The translations under genes were made by a program, and so were the position numbers. A model generated the notes under the pieces. That model did no database searches, was not told the DNA's origin, and saw only the letters and a list, made by a program, of their open reading frames with translations. Source: Bacteroides sp. UBA7335 (GTDB taxonomy: Bacteria > Bacteroidota > Bacteroidia > Bacteroidales > Bacteroidaceae). Taken from it: a stretch of DNA of 31,414 bases. Below, in pieces: positions 14,762 through 25,033 of this stretch. Positions within the stretch are counted from its first letter, which is position 1. Every line of letters starts with the position of its first letter. The DNA lies in NCBI GenBank assembly GCA_002471185.1, contig DKPL01000007.1, forward strand, positions 1-31,414. The letters are read 5' to 3'.

Positions 14762-14800
14762 TTCAGCTAAACCAATCTTTATTTTAATAACTTACTAAAC

Positions 14801-17800
14801 ATGCAAAGAATGTCTAACCAAGTGAAAAGCATACGTGCAGTACTGCTTGTGCTATTCGCTGCGCTATCCTTTAACCTATCAGCGCAAACAATTACCGTAA
14901 CAGGTGTTGTACAAGATTCGACAGGTGAACCAATTATTGGTGCTTCTGTTGTGGAGAAAGGTAATACTTCTACCGGAACTGTTACCGATCTTGATGGAAA
15001 CTTTACTTTGAATGTTCCTGCTAAAGCTACTTTGGTTTTTTCGTACATCGGTATGAAATCTCAAGAAGTTGCTGTAAAGGGACAAACTAAAATCAATGTA
15101 ACTTTGAGTGACGATACGCAAGCTCTTGATGAGGTTGTTGTTATCGGTTATGGTACTGTACAAAAGAAAGACCTTACAGGTTCTGTAGCTTCTGTTAGTG
15201 CAAAACAATTAGAAGCAATCCCCGTATCGAGTGCTTCTGAAGCTTTGACCGGAAAATTGGCCGGTGTAAGTATCACAACAACTGAGGGCTCGCCTGATGC
15301 TGATGTGAAAATCCGCGTTCGTGGTGGTGGTTCTCTTTCTCAAGATAACTCTCCACTTTATATTGTAGACGGATTCCCTGTAACTAGCATTAGCGATATT
15401 GCTCCTGCTGATATTCAATCTATCGACGTATTGAAAGATGCTTCTTCTACTGCTATCTATGGTGCTCAAGGTGCTAATGGTGTAATTATCATTACTACTA
15501 AATCGGGTAAAGAGGGTAAGGTACAAGTAAACTTCGGTGCTTCTTTTGGTTGGAGACAAGTTACTAAAATGACTAAAACAATGGATCCTTATAACTATGC
15601 ATACTATCAGTATGAAATGGGATCTACCTCTTATGGTGGTTTTGACGACTTAGAAATTTGGAAATCTCGTCAAGGTAACGATTTCCAAAACGACATCTTC
15701 GGTAATACCGGAAATCAACAACAATATAATGTAAGTGTTAGCGGTGGTAACAAGGAGACTAAATTCTCTGTATCATATAACCGTAACAACGAAAATAGCA
15801 TTATGCGTGGTTCGGGTTTTGCAAAAGATAACATCAACGCTAAAATCAATACTCAACTAAACAAATGGTTCAAATTAGACTTTAATGCTCGTTTGGCCAA
15901 TACTAAAGTTAAAGGTTTGGGTAGTGGTGCTGATACTAACGAGTCGAATGCTGCTAACTCAATCGTAGCAAACGCTGTACGTTTCCGTCCGATTGACCCA
16001 ATCGATTCATCAACTGATGATGATGACGAAAATAGCACAACTCGCCAATATAACCCATTGGAACGTTTGGATGCTACTCATAAAGTTAGAAATGACTTCA
16101 AACAAAATTATAATGCCGGACTAGAATGGACTCCAATCAAAGGATTGAAAGCTCGTTCTGAATTTGGTTACGGTTTCAGAAGATTAGATACTGAACAAGT
16201 TTGGGCTGCACCTGCAGTACAAAATTCATCTTTGGGTGATAATGGTATGCCTCAGGTAGTGCAAGTGAAATTGCAAAACCGTAACTGGAGAAATGCAAAT
16301 ACCATAACTTACGATGGAAAACTATTTGGCGGACGTGACCGTATCAATGTAATGATTGGTCAAGAGTCTTCTAGCACACGTGACGTAGAACACATCATGA
16401 CGGCTACTGCTTTCCCTAAAGATATGACTATTGATGAAGTTCTTGCAAATATGGGAGCTGCAGGTAATACTCACCCTATACAAAGTACTATTGGTTTCAA
16501 CGATAACAGACTTTCATTCTTCGGTCGTGCAAACTATACTTTAATGGAGCGTTTCTTGTTTACTGTAACTATGCGTGCCGATGCTTCTTCTAAATTTACT
16601 CAAGGAAACCGTTGGGGATACTTCCCATCAGCTGCTTTCGCTTGGCGTGTAAACGAAGAGAAGTTCATGGCAAATACTCAAGACTGGTTGTCTAACTTGA
16701 AATTCCGTCTATCTTATGGTTCGGTAGGTAACGACCGTATCCCGGCTGGTTTGATGTTTACAACCTACTCTATGGCTGCTGCTACCTCTAAAGGTCCTTA
16801 CTTTGGCGAAATCTTTAACTCACAAATGGAGCACGGTTCAACTCTTTCAAATCCAAAATTGAAATGGGAAACTACTGTTACTCGTAACGTAGGTATTGAC
16901 TTTGGTTTCTTAAACAATCGTATCTCTGGTAGCATCGATGCATACTGGAATACTACTAGCGACTTGTTGATGCGTACTGAAATTCCTTCTAATACAGGAT
17001 ATTCTTACCAATATCAAAACTTTGGTCAAACTTCAAACAAAGGTTTGGAATTACAATTAAATACAGTATTGGTTGAATCTAAGAACTTCAATTTAGATTT
17101 CAATATGAACGTTGCTTGGAACAAAAACCGTATTGATAAATTGGCTACTGATAACCCATGGCAAAGCTCTAACTGGGCTGGATCAACTCTTTCTAAATAC
17201 GAAGATTTCCGTGTTGAAGAGGGTGGTCGCCTAGGCGAAATCTGGGGATTCAAAACCAATGGTTATTATACCGTATACGATGCAACTAACAATCCTAACG
17301 GAGAATTGGTATGGAACAATGGTTCATGGGGACTTCGCGAAGGTTTGAAAGATAACTCTCCTACAATTACCGGTGGTAAATATTACCCAGGTGGATTGAA
17401 ACTACAAGTTGATGAAAACGGTGATGCTATCAAACAACGTTTAGGCAATACTATAGCTCCTGTTAATGGTGGTTTTGGTATTTCGGGTAACTGGAAAAAT
17501 TTAGACTTTACTGCATTCTTCAACTTCTCTGTAGGTAACAAAATTATCAACGGTACTAAGTTGGCTACTGCATTCCGTGCCGGATCTGCTTTGGGTTACA
17601 ACCTAAATGCTGATTTCAACCTAGACAACCGTTACACATGGGTTGACCCTGAAACTGGTTTGAATATTGGTAATCCCTCAAATAGCACTATTGCTGCTTA
17701 TGGCGGTATTGCAAACGTAATTACTCGTTTGAATCAAATGAATGAAGGTGCTAATATGTACAATCCTGCTGGTGTTACAACTATGCAATTGATTGACTAT

Positions 17801-18061
17801 GCTGTAGAAAATGCTTCTTTCTTGCGTGTACAAAATATCTCTGTAGGATATACGTTGCCTAAGAACTTAGTAAAAAAGGCATGGTTAGAGAATGTACGCG
17901 TTTACGGAACAGCTTACAACTTGTTTACATTTACCAAATACACAGGTGCTGACCCTGAAGTTGACACTTCAAGTAAGAAAAATGCAATGTGTCCGGGTGT
18001 AGACTATGCAGCATATCCTAAGAGCCGTTCATTCGTAGCAGGTATTAACGTTACATTTTAA
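14801..18061 (+). CDS. susC: SusC/RagA-type TonB-dependent outer membrane transporter
   Basis: Imports oligosaccharides across the outer membrane together with SusD. The 1086-residue protein has a signal peptide (cut near SAQ, residue 29), a carboxypeptidase-regulatory-like domain (about 30-105: VTGVVQDSTGEPIIGASV), the TonB-interaction segment LDEVVVIGYGT (109-119), a plug (about 120-235, with PLYIVDGFP and AIYGAQGANGVIIITTKSG), then a beta-barrel ending in GINVTF. There is no N-terminal STN signalling domain, so it should not signal to an anti-sigma factor. It is first in a three-gene operon, with the SusD gene 19 nt downstream. The transported glycan is inferred from neighbours to be pectic. 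Confidence 0.96.
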   Translation: MQRMSNQVKSIRAVLLVLFAALSFNLSAQTITVTGVVQDSTGEPIIGASVVEKGNTSTGTVTDLDGNFTLNVPAKATLVFSYIGMKSQEVAVKGQTKINVTLSDDTQALDEVVVIGYGTVQKKDLTGSVASVSAKQLEAIPVSSASEALTGKLAGVSITTTEGSPDADVKIRVRGGGSLSQDNSPLYIVDGFPVTSISDIAPADIQSIDVLKDASSTAIYGAQGANGVIIITTKSGKEGKVQVNFGASFGWRQVTKMTKTMDPYNYAYYQYEMGSTSYGGFDDLEIWKSRQGNDFQNDIFGNTGNQQQYNVSVSGGNKETKFSVSYNRNNENSIMRGSGFAKDNINAKINTQLNKWFKLDFNARLANTKVKGLGSGADTNESNAANSIVANAVRFRPIDPIDSSTDDDDENSTTRQYNPLERLDATHKVRNDFKQNYNAGLEWTPIKGLKARSEFGYGFRRLDTEQVWAAPAVQNSSLGDNGMPQVVQVKLQNRNWRNANTITYDGKLFGGRDRINVMIGQESSSTRDVEHIMTATAFPKDMTIDEVLANMGAAGNTHPIQSTIGFNDNRLSFFGRANYTLMERFLFTVTMRADASSKFTQGNRWGYFPSAAFAWRVNEEKFMANTQDWLSNLKFRLSYGSVGNDRIPAGLMFTTYSMAAATSKGPYFGEIFNSQMEHGSTLSNPKLKWETTVTRNVGIDFGFLNNRISGSIDAYWNTTSDLLMRTEIPSNTGYSYQYQNFGQTSNKGLELQLNTVLVESKNFNLDFNMNVAWNKNRIDKLATDNPWQSSNWAGSTLSKYEDFRVEEGGRLGEIWGFKTNGYYTVYDATNNPNGELVWNNGSWGLREGLKDNSPTITGGKYYPGGLKLQVDENGDAIKQRLGNTIAPVNGGFGISGNWKNLDFTAFFNFSVGNKIINGTKLATAFRAGSALGYNLNADFNLDNRYTWVDPETGLNIGNPSNSTIAAYGGIANVITRLNQMNEGANMYNPAGVTTMQLIDYAVENASFLRVQNISVGYTLPKNLVKKAWLENVRVYGTAYNLFTFTKYTGADPEVDTSSKKNAMCPGVDYAAYPKSRSFVAGINVTF

Positions 18062-18080
18062 TTAATTGAGAAAAAGAAAC

Positions 18081-20006
18081 ATGAAAAATATATTTAGCAA
18101 AATATTAATAGGTGCAGCTGCTTTGAGTCTGACGACTTCTTGCTCTGACTTTCTTGATCAAAGCTCTCCATCAGAATTGACTGAAGAAACAGTTTTCAAT
18201 TCTGTATATTATGCCAATAATGTGTTGAATAAAGTATATGGTAGCTTAACTAATGACCAAACTTATTCACAATATTTCCCAATTGTATGGTGTACTAACT
18301 CAGACTACGAACTAGTTGACGGTTTTGGAGCTGATGCTAGCAATACATCAAGCGAACGTGGTAATATGAACTACAATCAAAATCCAGGTTGGGCCAACCT
18401 TGCTAGAGCATGGGATGCCATGTTTAGTGCTATTGAGTATGCCAACATTGTAGTAAATGGTATCAATAATAGTGAACTACTTAACACAGATAGCCGTGCA
18501 GAAGCTCTTAAAATTAAGGCAGAAGCTCAAGTGCTTCGTGCTATGCTTTATTTAGATTTGATTCGTCACTTTGGTGATATGCCAATGAAGATGGAACCCT
18601 CTAAACCTGATTTGAGCAACGCATACTTGAATAAAACAAACCGTGATGAAATCTTAGATTTCTTGATTTCTGATCTTGAAGATGCTTCTAATAACTTGCC
18701 TTGGGCTGGTACCGTCTCAACCGAACACGTAACAAAAGGATTCGCTCACGCTTTATTGGCAAACGTTGCTTTGACACGTGCCGGATGGGCTATTCGCGAA
18801 GCTTCTATCGAAGGTTATGAAACTGCTGCAGGAAGCGATGCGAGTTATCCAACTCAACGTCCATCTTCTGATGTTCGTCAAGCTTTGTATGAGAAAGCAT
18901 TAACTCATTTGAATATCTTGATAAACTCTGGTAGACATCAGTTGAATCCTTCAATCGAAAATCACTGGTACTTGGTAAACCAATTGACCTTGGATAACAG
19001 TTACCGCGAAAATATCTTCGAAATCCCAATGGGGCTTGGTAGAAGTGGTGAACTTGGTTATACAATAGGAGTACGTATCAGTGGTGCTTCATCACAATAT
19101 GGTGAAAAAGGTAACTCTTCTGGTAAGATGAAAGTTCCGGCTCCATACTTCTGGTCGTTCGATAAGAAAGACTTGCGTCGTGACTTGACTTGTGCTGCTT
19201 ATACCTTGAAAGAAACGAATGGTAAAATCGTTGAATCATTTGATAGCAACAAACCATTCGAAATGTATGTGGCTAAATGGGACATTCGTAAAATGAGCGA
19301 AAAATGGCGTAGTGTAGCTATCGAGACTGGTAACGCTAAATGGATGTCGGGTATCAATGTTACTAAAATGCGTTATTCTTATGTGTTGTTGATGTATGCC
19401 GAAGCCATGAACGAACTTTATGGTCCTGACCAAGTTGGTGGTTGTGGCTTGTCTGCTCGCCAAGCTTTAGGACAAGTACACACTCGTGCTTTCAGTAACG
19501 AAGATAAAGCAACTGCACAAGCATATATTGCATCTATCCCAGCTGACAAAGAATCTTTCTTTAATGCTATCGTTGATGAAAATGCTTGGGAACTTGTAGG
19601 CGAAGGTTACCGTAAGTACGACTTAATTCGTTGGAACTTGTTGAGCAGCAAGATTGATCAAATGAAATCTGATTATGTTCGTCAGCTAGAAGAGTATCCG
19701 GCAAAACTATACTTTAAGTATAAAGAGGATGGTTGTACTATCGATATGTCTACAGTGCAATGGTATGCTACAAAAGATGAGCAAGATGCTATTGCTGCAG
19801 AAGGTGCTGAAGAAGGATGGCAAAACAAAACATTCTGGGGAGCTGAGTTAACTGATGCAAACCAAATTAACTTACTTGATAAACTTCCTAAGATTAGCGG
19901 TGGATTAAATGAAACTGTTAAAAACAGATATTTGATGCCAATTGGTTCAACAACAATTTCTGCATCAAACGGAACTTTGAGTAACTCTTACGGTTTCTCT
20001 AATTAA
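18081..20006 (+). CDS. susD: SusD/RagB-type glycan-binding lipoprotein
   Basis: Surface lid that binds glycan above its SusC partner. The 641-residue lipoprotein has the lipobox LTTSC with C21, followed by SDFLDQSSP, the usual SusD amino terminus. TPR-like helical segments follow (for example ALKIKAEAQVLRAMLYLDLIRHFGD), and the C-terminal half carries the RagB/SusD signature (YVLLMYAEAMNE, WELVGEGYRKYDLIRW). It is somewhat longer than starch SusD. A TTG upstream at 18066 is in frame, but the ATG at 18081 gives the correct signal. It is 28 nt upstream of the next lipoprotein gene. Confidence 0.95.
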   Translation: MKNIFSKILIGAAALSLTTSCSDFLDQSSPSELTEETVFNSVYYANNVLNKVYGSLTNDQTYSQYFPIVWCTNSDYELVDGFGADASNTSSERGNMNYNQNPGWANLARAWDAMFSAIEYANIVVNGINNSELLNTDSRAEALKIKAEAQVLRAMLYLDLIRHFGDMPMKMEPSKPDLSNAYLNKTNRDEILDFLISDLEDASNNLPWAGTVSTEHVTKGFAHALLANVALTRAGWAIREASIEGYETAAGSDASYPTQRPSSDVRQALYEKALTHLNILINSGRHQLNPSIENHWYLVNQLTLDNSYRENIFEIPMGLGRSGELGYTIGVRISGASSQYGEKGNSSGKMKVPAPYFWSFDKKDLRRDLTCAAYTLKETNGKIVESFDSNKPFEMYVAKWDIRKMSEKWRSVAIETGNAKWMSGINVTKMRYSYVLLMYAEAMNELYGPDQVGGCGLSARQALGQVHTRAFSNEDKATAQAYIASIPADKESFFNAIVDENAWELVGEGYRKYDLIRWNLLSSKIDQMKSDYVRQLEEYPAKLYFKYKEDGCTIDMSTVQWYATKDEQDAIAAEGAEEGWQNKTFWGAELTDANQINLLDKLPKISGGLNETVKNRYLMPIGSTTISASNGTLSNSYGFSN

Positions 20007-20034
20007 TCGGACTATTTAATACTGAGTTGAAATT

Positions 20035-21720
20035 ATGAAATTTAATAATAAATATATGATGGTATTGTCAGGAGCATTTATGCTTCTGGCTGCCTCAACT
20101 ATCACATCGTGTGTAGACGATAACGATTGGAATACTAATCCTGAATATGATCGTTTGTTCAGCCCTACAAGCTTGAGTGTAACTGCTCAAACTACTTCTG
20201 CTGAATTAACTTGGAAATCTTCTCCTGGCACTAAATATTATGTTGTCGAGTTAAGCACCGATTCTTTGTATGGCAAAACTGAAGAAGTTCGCCCTACATC
20301 TCTAGTTTACGGTCAAGATGGTAGCGTTACTAAATCTCCTTTTGTTGTCGAAAACTTGAACAGTAACTCTAAGTACTTCGTACGTGTGATGGCTTGTTCT
20401 GATGCTTCTGCTAATTCTAACTGGAGTTATCTTGAAAAGTTCTCTTTTTCTACAAAGGCTGAAAATATCTTGAACGCAGTTTCTCCTGCTGATAAAGGTG
20501 AAGACTTTATCAATTTAAGCTGGGAACCTGGTATGGCAGTTACATCTGTGGTTTATGCTGAAATCTTAGGTAGCGACGAAAGTGGTACTCCTTCATTAGG
20601 CGAAACTATGACTATCGATCTTACTTCTGAAAATATCGAAGAAGGTAAAGTTACTATTACAGGATTGAAAGCTTCTACCGGTTATGTTATTACCATCTTG
20701 AATGGTGAACACGCTCGTGGAACTCGTACTGTTACTACTCGTATGCAACTTCCAGAAGCTGATGTGAAACTATATATTAATATTGGCGAAACGTTAACAC
20801 AAGATATGCTTAATGAGCATAAAGATAAAGGTAGTGTTACTGTATGTTTCCAAGATGGTGGTGAGTATGATATCGTAGGTGTTGATGCGGTTACTGGCGA
20901 AGATGCCGGTTTAACTATCCCATCGGGTATGTCAATCACATTCTTTGGTAACGAGGGCGAAAGCAAAGCTGTATTAAACTTGAAAAGAGAGATTATTCTT
21001 GGTGGTATACATGCTTATGTGCGTTTTGACAATGTAATTGCTCAAGATGGTGATGCACAATATATGTTCAATCAAGGTATTGCTGCTAGTGTAACTGAGA
21101 TGTCATTTAATAATTGCGAGTTCAATAACTTTGCTCGTAGTATCATTCGTTTCAAAGATCAAAAATCAATTACTGTTGATAACATGACTTTTGAAGACTG
21201 TGTGGTTACTAATCAAGGTAAAGGAAATTATGCAATGATTTCATTGGATGCTAAAGAGTATACTGTAAATAACATGACATTCAATAACACAATATTCAAT
21301 GGTTTGCAGCACAATGTGATCTTGTTATACAACTCTGGTCGTGGATTGGCTGCTGTTGATGCTGTTGAGTTCAATAACTGTACACTTTACAATTACATTG
21401 GTGGCACACGTTACTTGCTTGATGCCGGAAGCACTAGCAATGGTCCTACATTGAAGTTGAATAATTCAATTTTGGCTAAAACTTTTGGAGCAACAGTGGC
21501 TGATGGTGTTTGGACATCTACTTCAAAAGGTGCTCGTACCAAAGAGGTTATTGCAAACAATTCGTATAACACTGTAGATGGTGTATTCGGTAGCAATGCA
21601 ATTAAAGGATTGACTAGTTATTCGGGTGATTCAAATGCATTGTTTACTAATCCTGCTGAAGGAGACTTTTCTATTAAAGATGGTAGTTTCCCAAGTGGTG
21701 TTGGAGCAAGCTTCGAATAA
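20035..21720 (+). CDS. Surface lipoprotein with FN3-like domains and a lyase-like beta-helix (DUF4957/DUF5123 type)
   Basis: Occupies the SusE/surface glycan-binding position after SusD. The 561-residue protein has a lipobox (TITSC, C26) followed by the acidic stretch VDDND, a plausible Bacteroidetes surface export signal. Two fibronectin-III-like domains (about 43-140 and 145-236) precede a right-handed beta-helix (about 245-545). Helix rungs show a repeated FNNC-type motif at 358, 386, 416 and 446, 28-30 residues apart, so one copy per coil. I see no catalytic set of a known pectate lyase or GH28, so pectin binding is more likely than cleavage. The family name is recognised by pattern, not by search. 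It ends the susC operon. Confidence 0.8.
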   Translation: MKFNNKYMMVLSGAFMLLAASTITSCVDDNDWNTNPEYDRLFSPTSLSVTAQTTSAELTWKSSPGTKYYVVELSTDSLYGKTEEVRPTSLVYGQDGSVTKSPFVVENLNSNSKYFVRVMACSDASANSNWSYLEKFSFSTKAENILNAVSPADKGEDFINLSWEPGMAVTSVVYAEILGSDESGTPSLGETMTIDLTSENIEEGKVTITGLKASTGYVITILNGEHARGTRTVTTRMQLPEADVKLYINIGETLTQDMLNEHKDKGSVTVCFQDGGEYDIVGVDAVTGEDAGLTIPSGMSITFFGNEGESKAVLNLKREIILGGIHAYVRFDNVIAQDGDAQYMFNQGIAASVTEMSFNNCEFNNFARSIIRFKDQKSITVDNMTFEDCVVTNQGKGNYAMISLDAKEYTVNNMTFNNTIFNGLQHNVILLYNSGRGLAAVDAVEFNNCTLYNYIGGTRYLLDAGSTSNGPTLKLNNSILAKTFGATVADGVWTSTSKGARTKEVIANNSYNTVDGVFGSNAIKGLTSYSGDSNALFTNPAEGDFSIKDGSFPSGVGASFE

Positions 21721-21745
21721 TAAGATTTGGTTAGACTATTAAATA

Positions 21746-21780
21746 AAAAGTCCATTCGTTATCACAACGAATGGACTTTT
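21746..21780. terminator. Bidirectional terminator between susC operon and yciO
   Basis: AAAAGTCCATTCGTT (21746-21760) and its exact complement (21766-21780) form a 15-bp perfect stem with a 5-nt loop. A and T runs flank it, so it can serve both convergent units. Confidence 0.9.
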
Positions 21781-21800
21781 CCTTGTTTATACTGTATAAG

Positions 21801-22412
21801 CTATTCTTTCAATATTCCTTTGGCTTGGCGTATAATATCAGGTTCGCCACTAGTACAATCTACAACTGTCGATGGTTCTATACCGCCTATACCACCGTCT
21901 ATCACCAAGTCAACCATTTCTCCAAATTTCTCATCAATCAGTTCAGGATTAGTGATATACTCTATCTCTAGATGGTCGTATGATGGAAGGGTAGTAGTCA
22001 TGATGGGTGCATCTAGGTAGTGCGCTATTTCTCGAATGATATTATTGTTGGGCATACGAATACCAACCTCTTTACGATTTCTGAATATTTTTGGCAGTCG
22101 ATTGGTACCATTCAAAATGAAAGTAAACGGCCCGGGCAGATTCTTCTTCATCAGTTTAAACGTGTTATTATCTACTTTAGCGTACTCACTTATGCTACTT
22201 AAATCATAACAGATGATTGATAAGTTGTTTTTGCGTGGATCAATATCTTTGATTCTACAAATTCGTTCGATGGCTCGTTCTTTTAACCCGTGACAACCGA
22301 TGGCATACATTGTGTCTGTAGGATAAATAATGAGTCCACCGTCGTTTAAAATATCCACAATCTTTTGTATATCCTGCGGGTTGTTATTATTGTTGTAAAG
22401 TCTAACTAACAT
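21801..22412 (-). CDS. yciO: YciO-type Sua5/YrdC-domain protein
   Basis: A 203-residue single-domain member of the YrdC fold, which binds RNA and nucleotides. Visible motifs are YPTDTMYAIGC (30-40), KNNLSIICYDLSSISEYAKVD, LPGPFTFILNGT and PSTVVDCT near the end. The overall pattern follows E. coli YciO more than TsaC, the threonylcarbamoyl-AMP synthase of tRNA t6A synthesis, so that activity should not be assumed. It starts 24 nt after the asmA-like gene stop and is probably co-transcribed with it. Confidence 0.85.
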   Translation of the reverse strand: MLVRLYNNNNNPQDIQKIVDILNDGGLIIYPTDTMYAIGCHGLKERAIERICRIKDIDPRKNNLSIICYDLSSISEYAKVDNNTFKLMKKNLPGPFTFILNGTNRLPKIFRNRKEVGIRMPNNNIIREIAHYLDAPIMTTTLPSYDHLEIEYITNPELIDEKFGEMVDLVIDGGIGGIEPSTVVDCTSGEPDIIRQAKGILKE

Positions 22413-22436
22413 AGCTCTATTGAGGTTTAGTTTGGT

Positions 22437-24974
22437 TTATAATTTCTTTAAAAAGTCAAGTGCTTTTTCTACAGCCTTTTCCTTTACTTTATTCTTAAGC
22501 GAATCCGAATTAGACAATGTCGTTGAGTCTAAATTCATCTTCTTTCCTAACTCTTGCAATGCTTTATCACCTAATGATGTTGCCGCTTGCTTAATAATAC
22601 TCTGTGTATCTACTGAAACCTTAGGTGAACTAAATGTCCCTTTAATATTTAAGTTGATTACATTAGAACTACTATGGTTTGTAGTCGAATGCGGCAATCT
22701 AATTTCACCTTTATAGTCAATCGTTTGATCTAACCCTGTTGATCCCGAAAGGTTAATATTATAATTGCCCAGTTTTAAATCAAATGGCTCAGTAATCAGT
22801 CTCCCGTCTTTAATGGTAAAATCCACATTAATATCTTTCACCTTCCACTCTTTAAGTTTCGGATTTTCAACTGCATTTACTATTTCGTCAACTGTTTTTA
22901 TTCCACTCAAACTCAAATCTTTCGTTGACAAGTTCCCTTTGGCTTGCATAGTGTTTAATATTGGGTTCATCTCAACATCAAAAGTTGTTTCAATATGCAT
23001 GCTTCCCCAGAAACTCCCTTTTAAATTCTCGAATAAAGGAACAAGCTCTTTCACCATATCCAACTCTTTATAGGCCGTAATAAACTCAATATGATTCATT
23101 TGAAGTGCTCCTTTTAGTTCAGGTGCTTTTGGGTTTGCAGTTGAATAATACCCATTCATAGCCAATGTGCCTCCAAGAGATTCAAATGAAAGATTGTTCA
23201 TGTTAGCTTTAGAGTCTTTGATAGTAAGCTCTCCATTGATATGCTTCAACATCATATCTTTAACAAGTACTTCTTTGAGACTTGTGTTCATCTTGAAATC
23301 GATATTTTGTGGAATCAACAATAGAGTTGGAACTTTTTTAGTCGATCCCGGCTCTTCGCCAAGTTCGCTATATGGCGCAATAAGAGTAGTATCGGTTAAC
23401 TCCGTCATAAAGTCGTTTAAATCGAGTTTGTTGCTCTGGATATTTAGTGTTCCTTTTAGCATGCCATCCTTGAGAATATACCCCAGATAGTTCTCAAAAC
23501 TGCTATTTAATTTTAAATCACTATTACCTACTATAATATTTGTTTCGCTCAAATTGAGCTTATCGTGGGTAAAAGTAAATATAGCTTTGGCTATTTTGAT
23601 ATTTGGTATCGAACTTGTAGCCACCTCAAGCTTATCAACAAGAATATGTCCTTTTGCTTTAATCAAATCATATTGCTCTTTTTGTATGTACGAGAGTTTA
23701 CCTTCTATTCCAATATCTGTTTGTAGTAAACCATTTAATTGGATAGCTTCTAAAGGAAACACTTCGTTTAGCATGGCTAAGTTTAGGCTACCATTAGCCT
23801 GTACATAGAATATAGGCACATCTTTGGGCACCATGATGCTAGCTGCAAGGCTAAAGGGGTTGCCCGCTAAACGAAAATCAAACGGATCAACATTGACTGT
23901 AGTTTGACTCAGTTTTCCACCGGGATTATTGATGGTTGCTTCAATGTTTATTTCATCAATACCCGAAGGTAGTGATGGATATTGGAACATTCCATTCTCT
24001 ACCGATAGTGCAATATTAAAATTAGGGACGATGCTATCACCCTTGAGCTCTCCTTTGGCAAAAGCCGTAAGTTTGGCTGTGCCACTTGTTTGTAGCTGAT
24101 CGAAATCTGTAGTATAAATGCCCGGGATAAGCGATATTAATTCTTTAAAAGAAATTTGATTGGTGGCTAAGTGAAGATCCATAGATTTAACAGAGTCACC
24201 AAGTGTAAACCACCCCCCAAAACTAGTGGTGATGGCATTGAGGCATACTTTATTTTCTTTCAATATGTACTTTTGTGTCACAAAATCTGCATCCAAAAAT
24301 AGTTCAGTAGAAAGCGTAACATTCGATAAATAAGGAACTCCTTTGCTTTTCAGATTAATAAAAGAGGCACCACCTTGTAGGTTAATGATTGTTTGATCAC
24401 TACTGAAATCTCCCGAACACTGTAAATTGAAGTTATTCATGCTTGCATACAACTCATTTTGACGATTATCGTATATCACATTCATGTTTTTAATTACAAA
24501 CTGATCGAGTGCAATATGCAATGTGGAGTCATTATCCGATGAATTTTTCTCCTTATGGGTTGTTATAGTTGCTGTATCAGGTTTTAGAATATTCCAATTA
24601 GCCTTACCGTTGGCTAAAACAATGGCACGAAACTCAGAATTATTTAATTGTACATTGGTAATTTCATATCCATTTTTTCCAAGAAAAGAGAATAAATTAA
24701 CGCCTGCGGTCAATTCATCGGCTTTGACCAATGTGTCATTTGCAAAATCATCAATGCCTTTAATCCAAAAATCCTCCATGGTGACAGAAATCATAGGGAA
24801 TTTGCGAAAAACACTAATGTCTAATGTCTTGAAGTTGAACTCTGCATTAAGAAGTTTATTGCCTTCGTTTCTAATCATATCATCTATCTTTCCTCTAAAA
24901 ATAAAAGGAAGCATTAATGCTATGAATATGGCAACTAATATAATAATGCTTAGAATCTGAATAATCTTTCTCAT
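22437..24974 (-). CDS. AsmA-family envelope protein
   Basis: A large envelope protein of 845 residues with one N-terminal membrane segment (about 5-27: IIQILSIIILVAIFIALML) and a long periplasmic, beta-rich remainder. The start (LLNAEFNFKTLDISVFRKFPMISVTMEDF) and the C-terminal domain (KGNLSTKDLSLSGIKTVDEI, then INLSGSTGLDQTIDYKGEIRLP) are those of AsmA proteins, now thought to act in phospholipid transport between membranes. The final ~60 residues are low-complexity and charged. It is upstream of yciO in the same operon. A TAAATTTG -7 element lies at 25034-25041 on the minus strand. Confidence 0.88.
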   Translation of the reverse strand: MRKIIQILSIIILVAIFIALMLPFIFRGKIDDMIRNEGNKLLNAEFNFKTLDISVFRKFPMISVTMEDFWIKGIDDFANDTLVKADELTAGVNLFSFLGKNGYEITNVQLNNSEFRAIVLANGKANWNILKPDTATITTHKEKNSSDNDSTLHIALDQFVIKNMNVIYDNRQNELYASMNNFNLQCSGDFSSDQTIINLQGGASFINLKSKGVPYLSNVTLSTELFLDADFVTQKYILKENKVCLNAITTSFGGWFTLGDSVKSMDLHLATNQISFKELISLIPGIYTTDFDQLQTSGTAKLTAFAKGELKGDSIVPNFNIALSVENGMFQYPSLPSGIDEINIEATINNPGGKLSQTTVNVDPFDFRLAGNPFSLAASIMVPKDVPIFYVQANGSLNLAMLNEVFPLEAIQLNGLLQTDIGIEGKLSYIQKEQYDLIKAKGHILVDKLEVATSSIPNIKIAKAIFTFTHDKLNLSETNIIVGNSDLKLNSSFENYLGYILKDGMLKGTLNIQSNKLDLNDFMTELTDTTLIAPYSELGEEPGSTKKVPTLLLIPQNIDFKMNTSLKEVLVKDMMLKHINGELTIKDSKANMNNLSFESLGGTLAMNGYYSTANPKAPELKGALQMNHIEFITAYKELDMVKELVPLFENLKGSFWGSMHIETTFDVEMNPILNTMQAKGNLSTKDLSLSGIKTVDEIVNAVENPKLKEWKVKDINVDFTIKDGRLITEPFDLKLGNYNINLSGSTGLDQTIDYKGEIRLPHSTTNHSSSNVINLNIKGTFSSPKVSVDTQSIIKQAATSLGDKALQELGKKMNLDSTTLSNSDSLKNKVKEKAVEKALDFLKKL

Positions 24975-25033
24975 GCTTGTATACGACTGCTTAAATAAAT
25001 TGTAGTTTGAAACTCAACCTATTATAATAAAAA

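Noticed and set aside
15209..15559. Open reading frame antisense to susC
   Set aside because: It lies wholly within the SusC coding region, has no recognisable domain, and is expected from codon bias on the opposite strand; the same holds for frames opposite GH28, GH43 and the AsmA gene.
21801..22412. Annotation as the t6A enzyme TsaC/Sua5
   Set aside because: The sequence pattern fits E. coli YciO better, and YciO is not an established functional TsaC.
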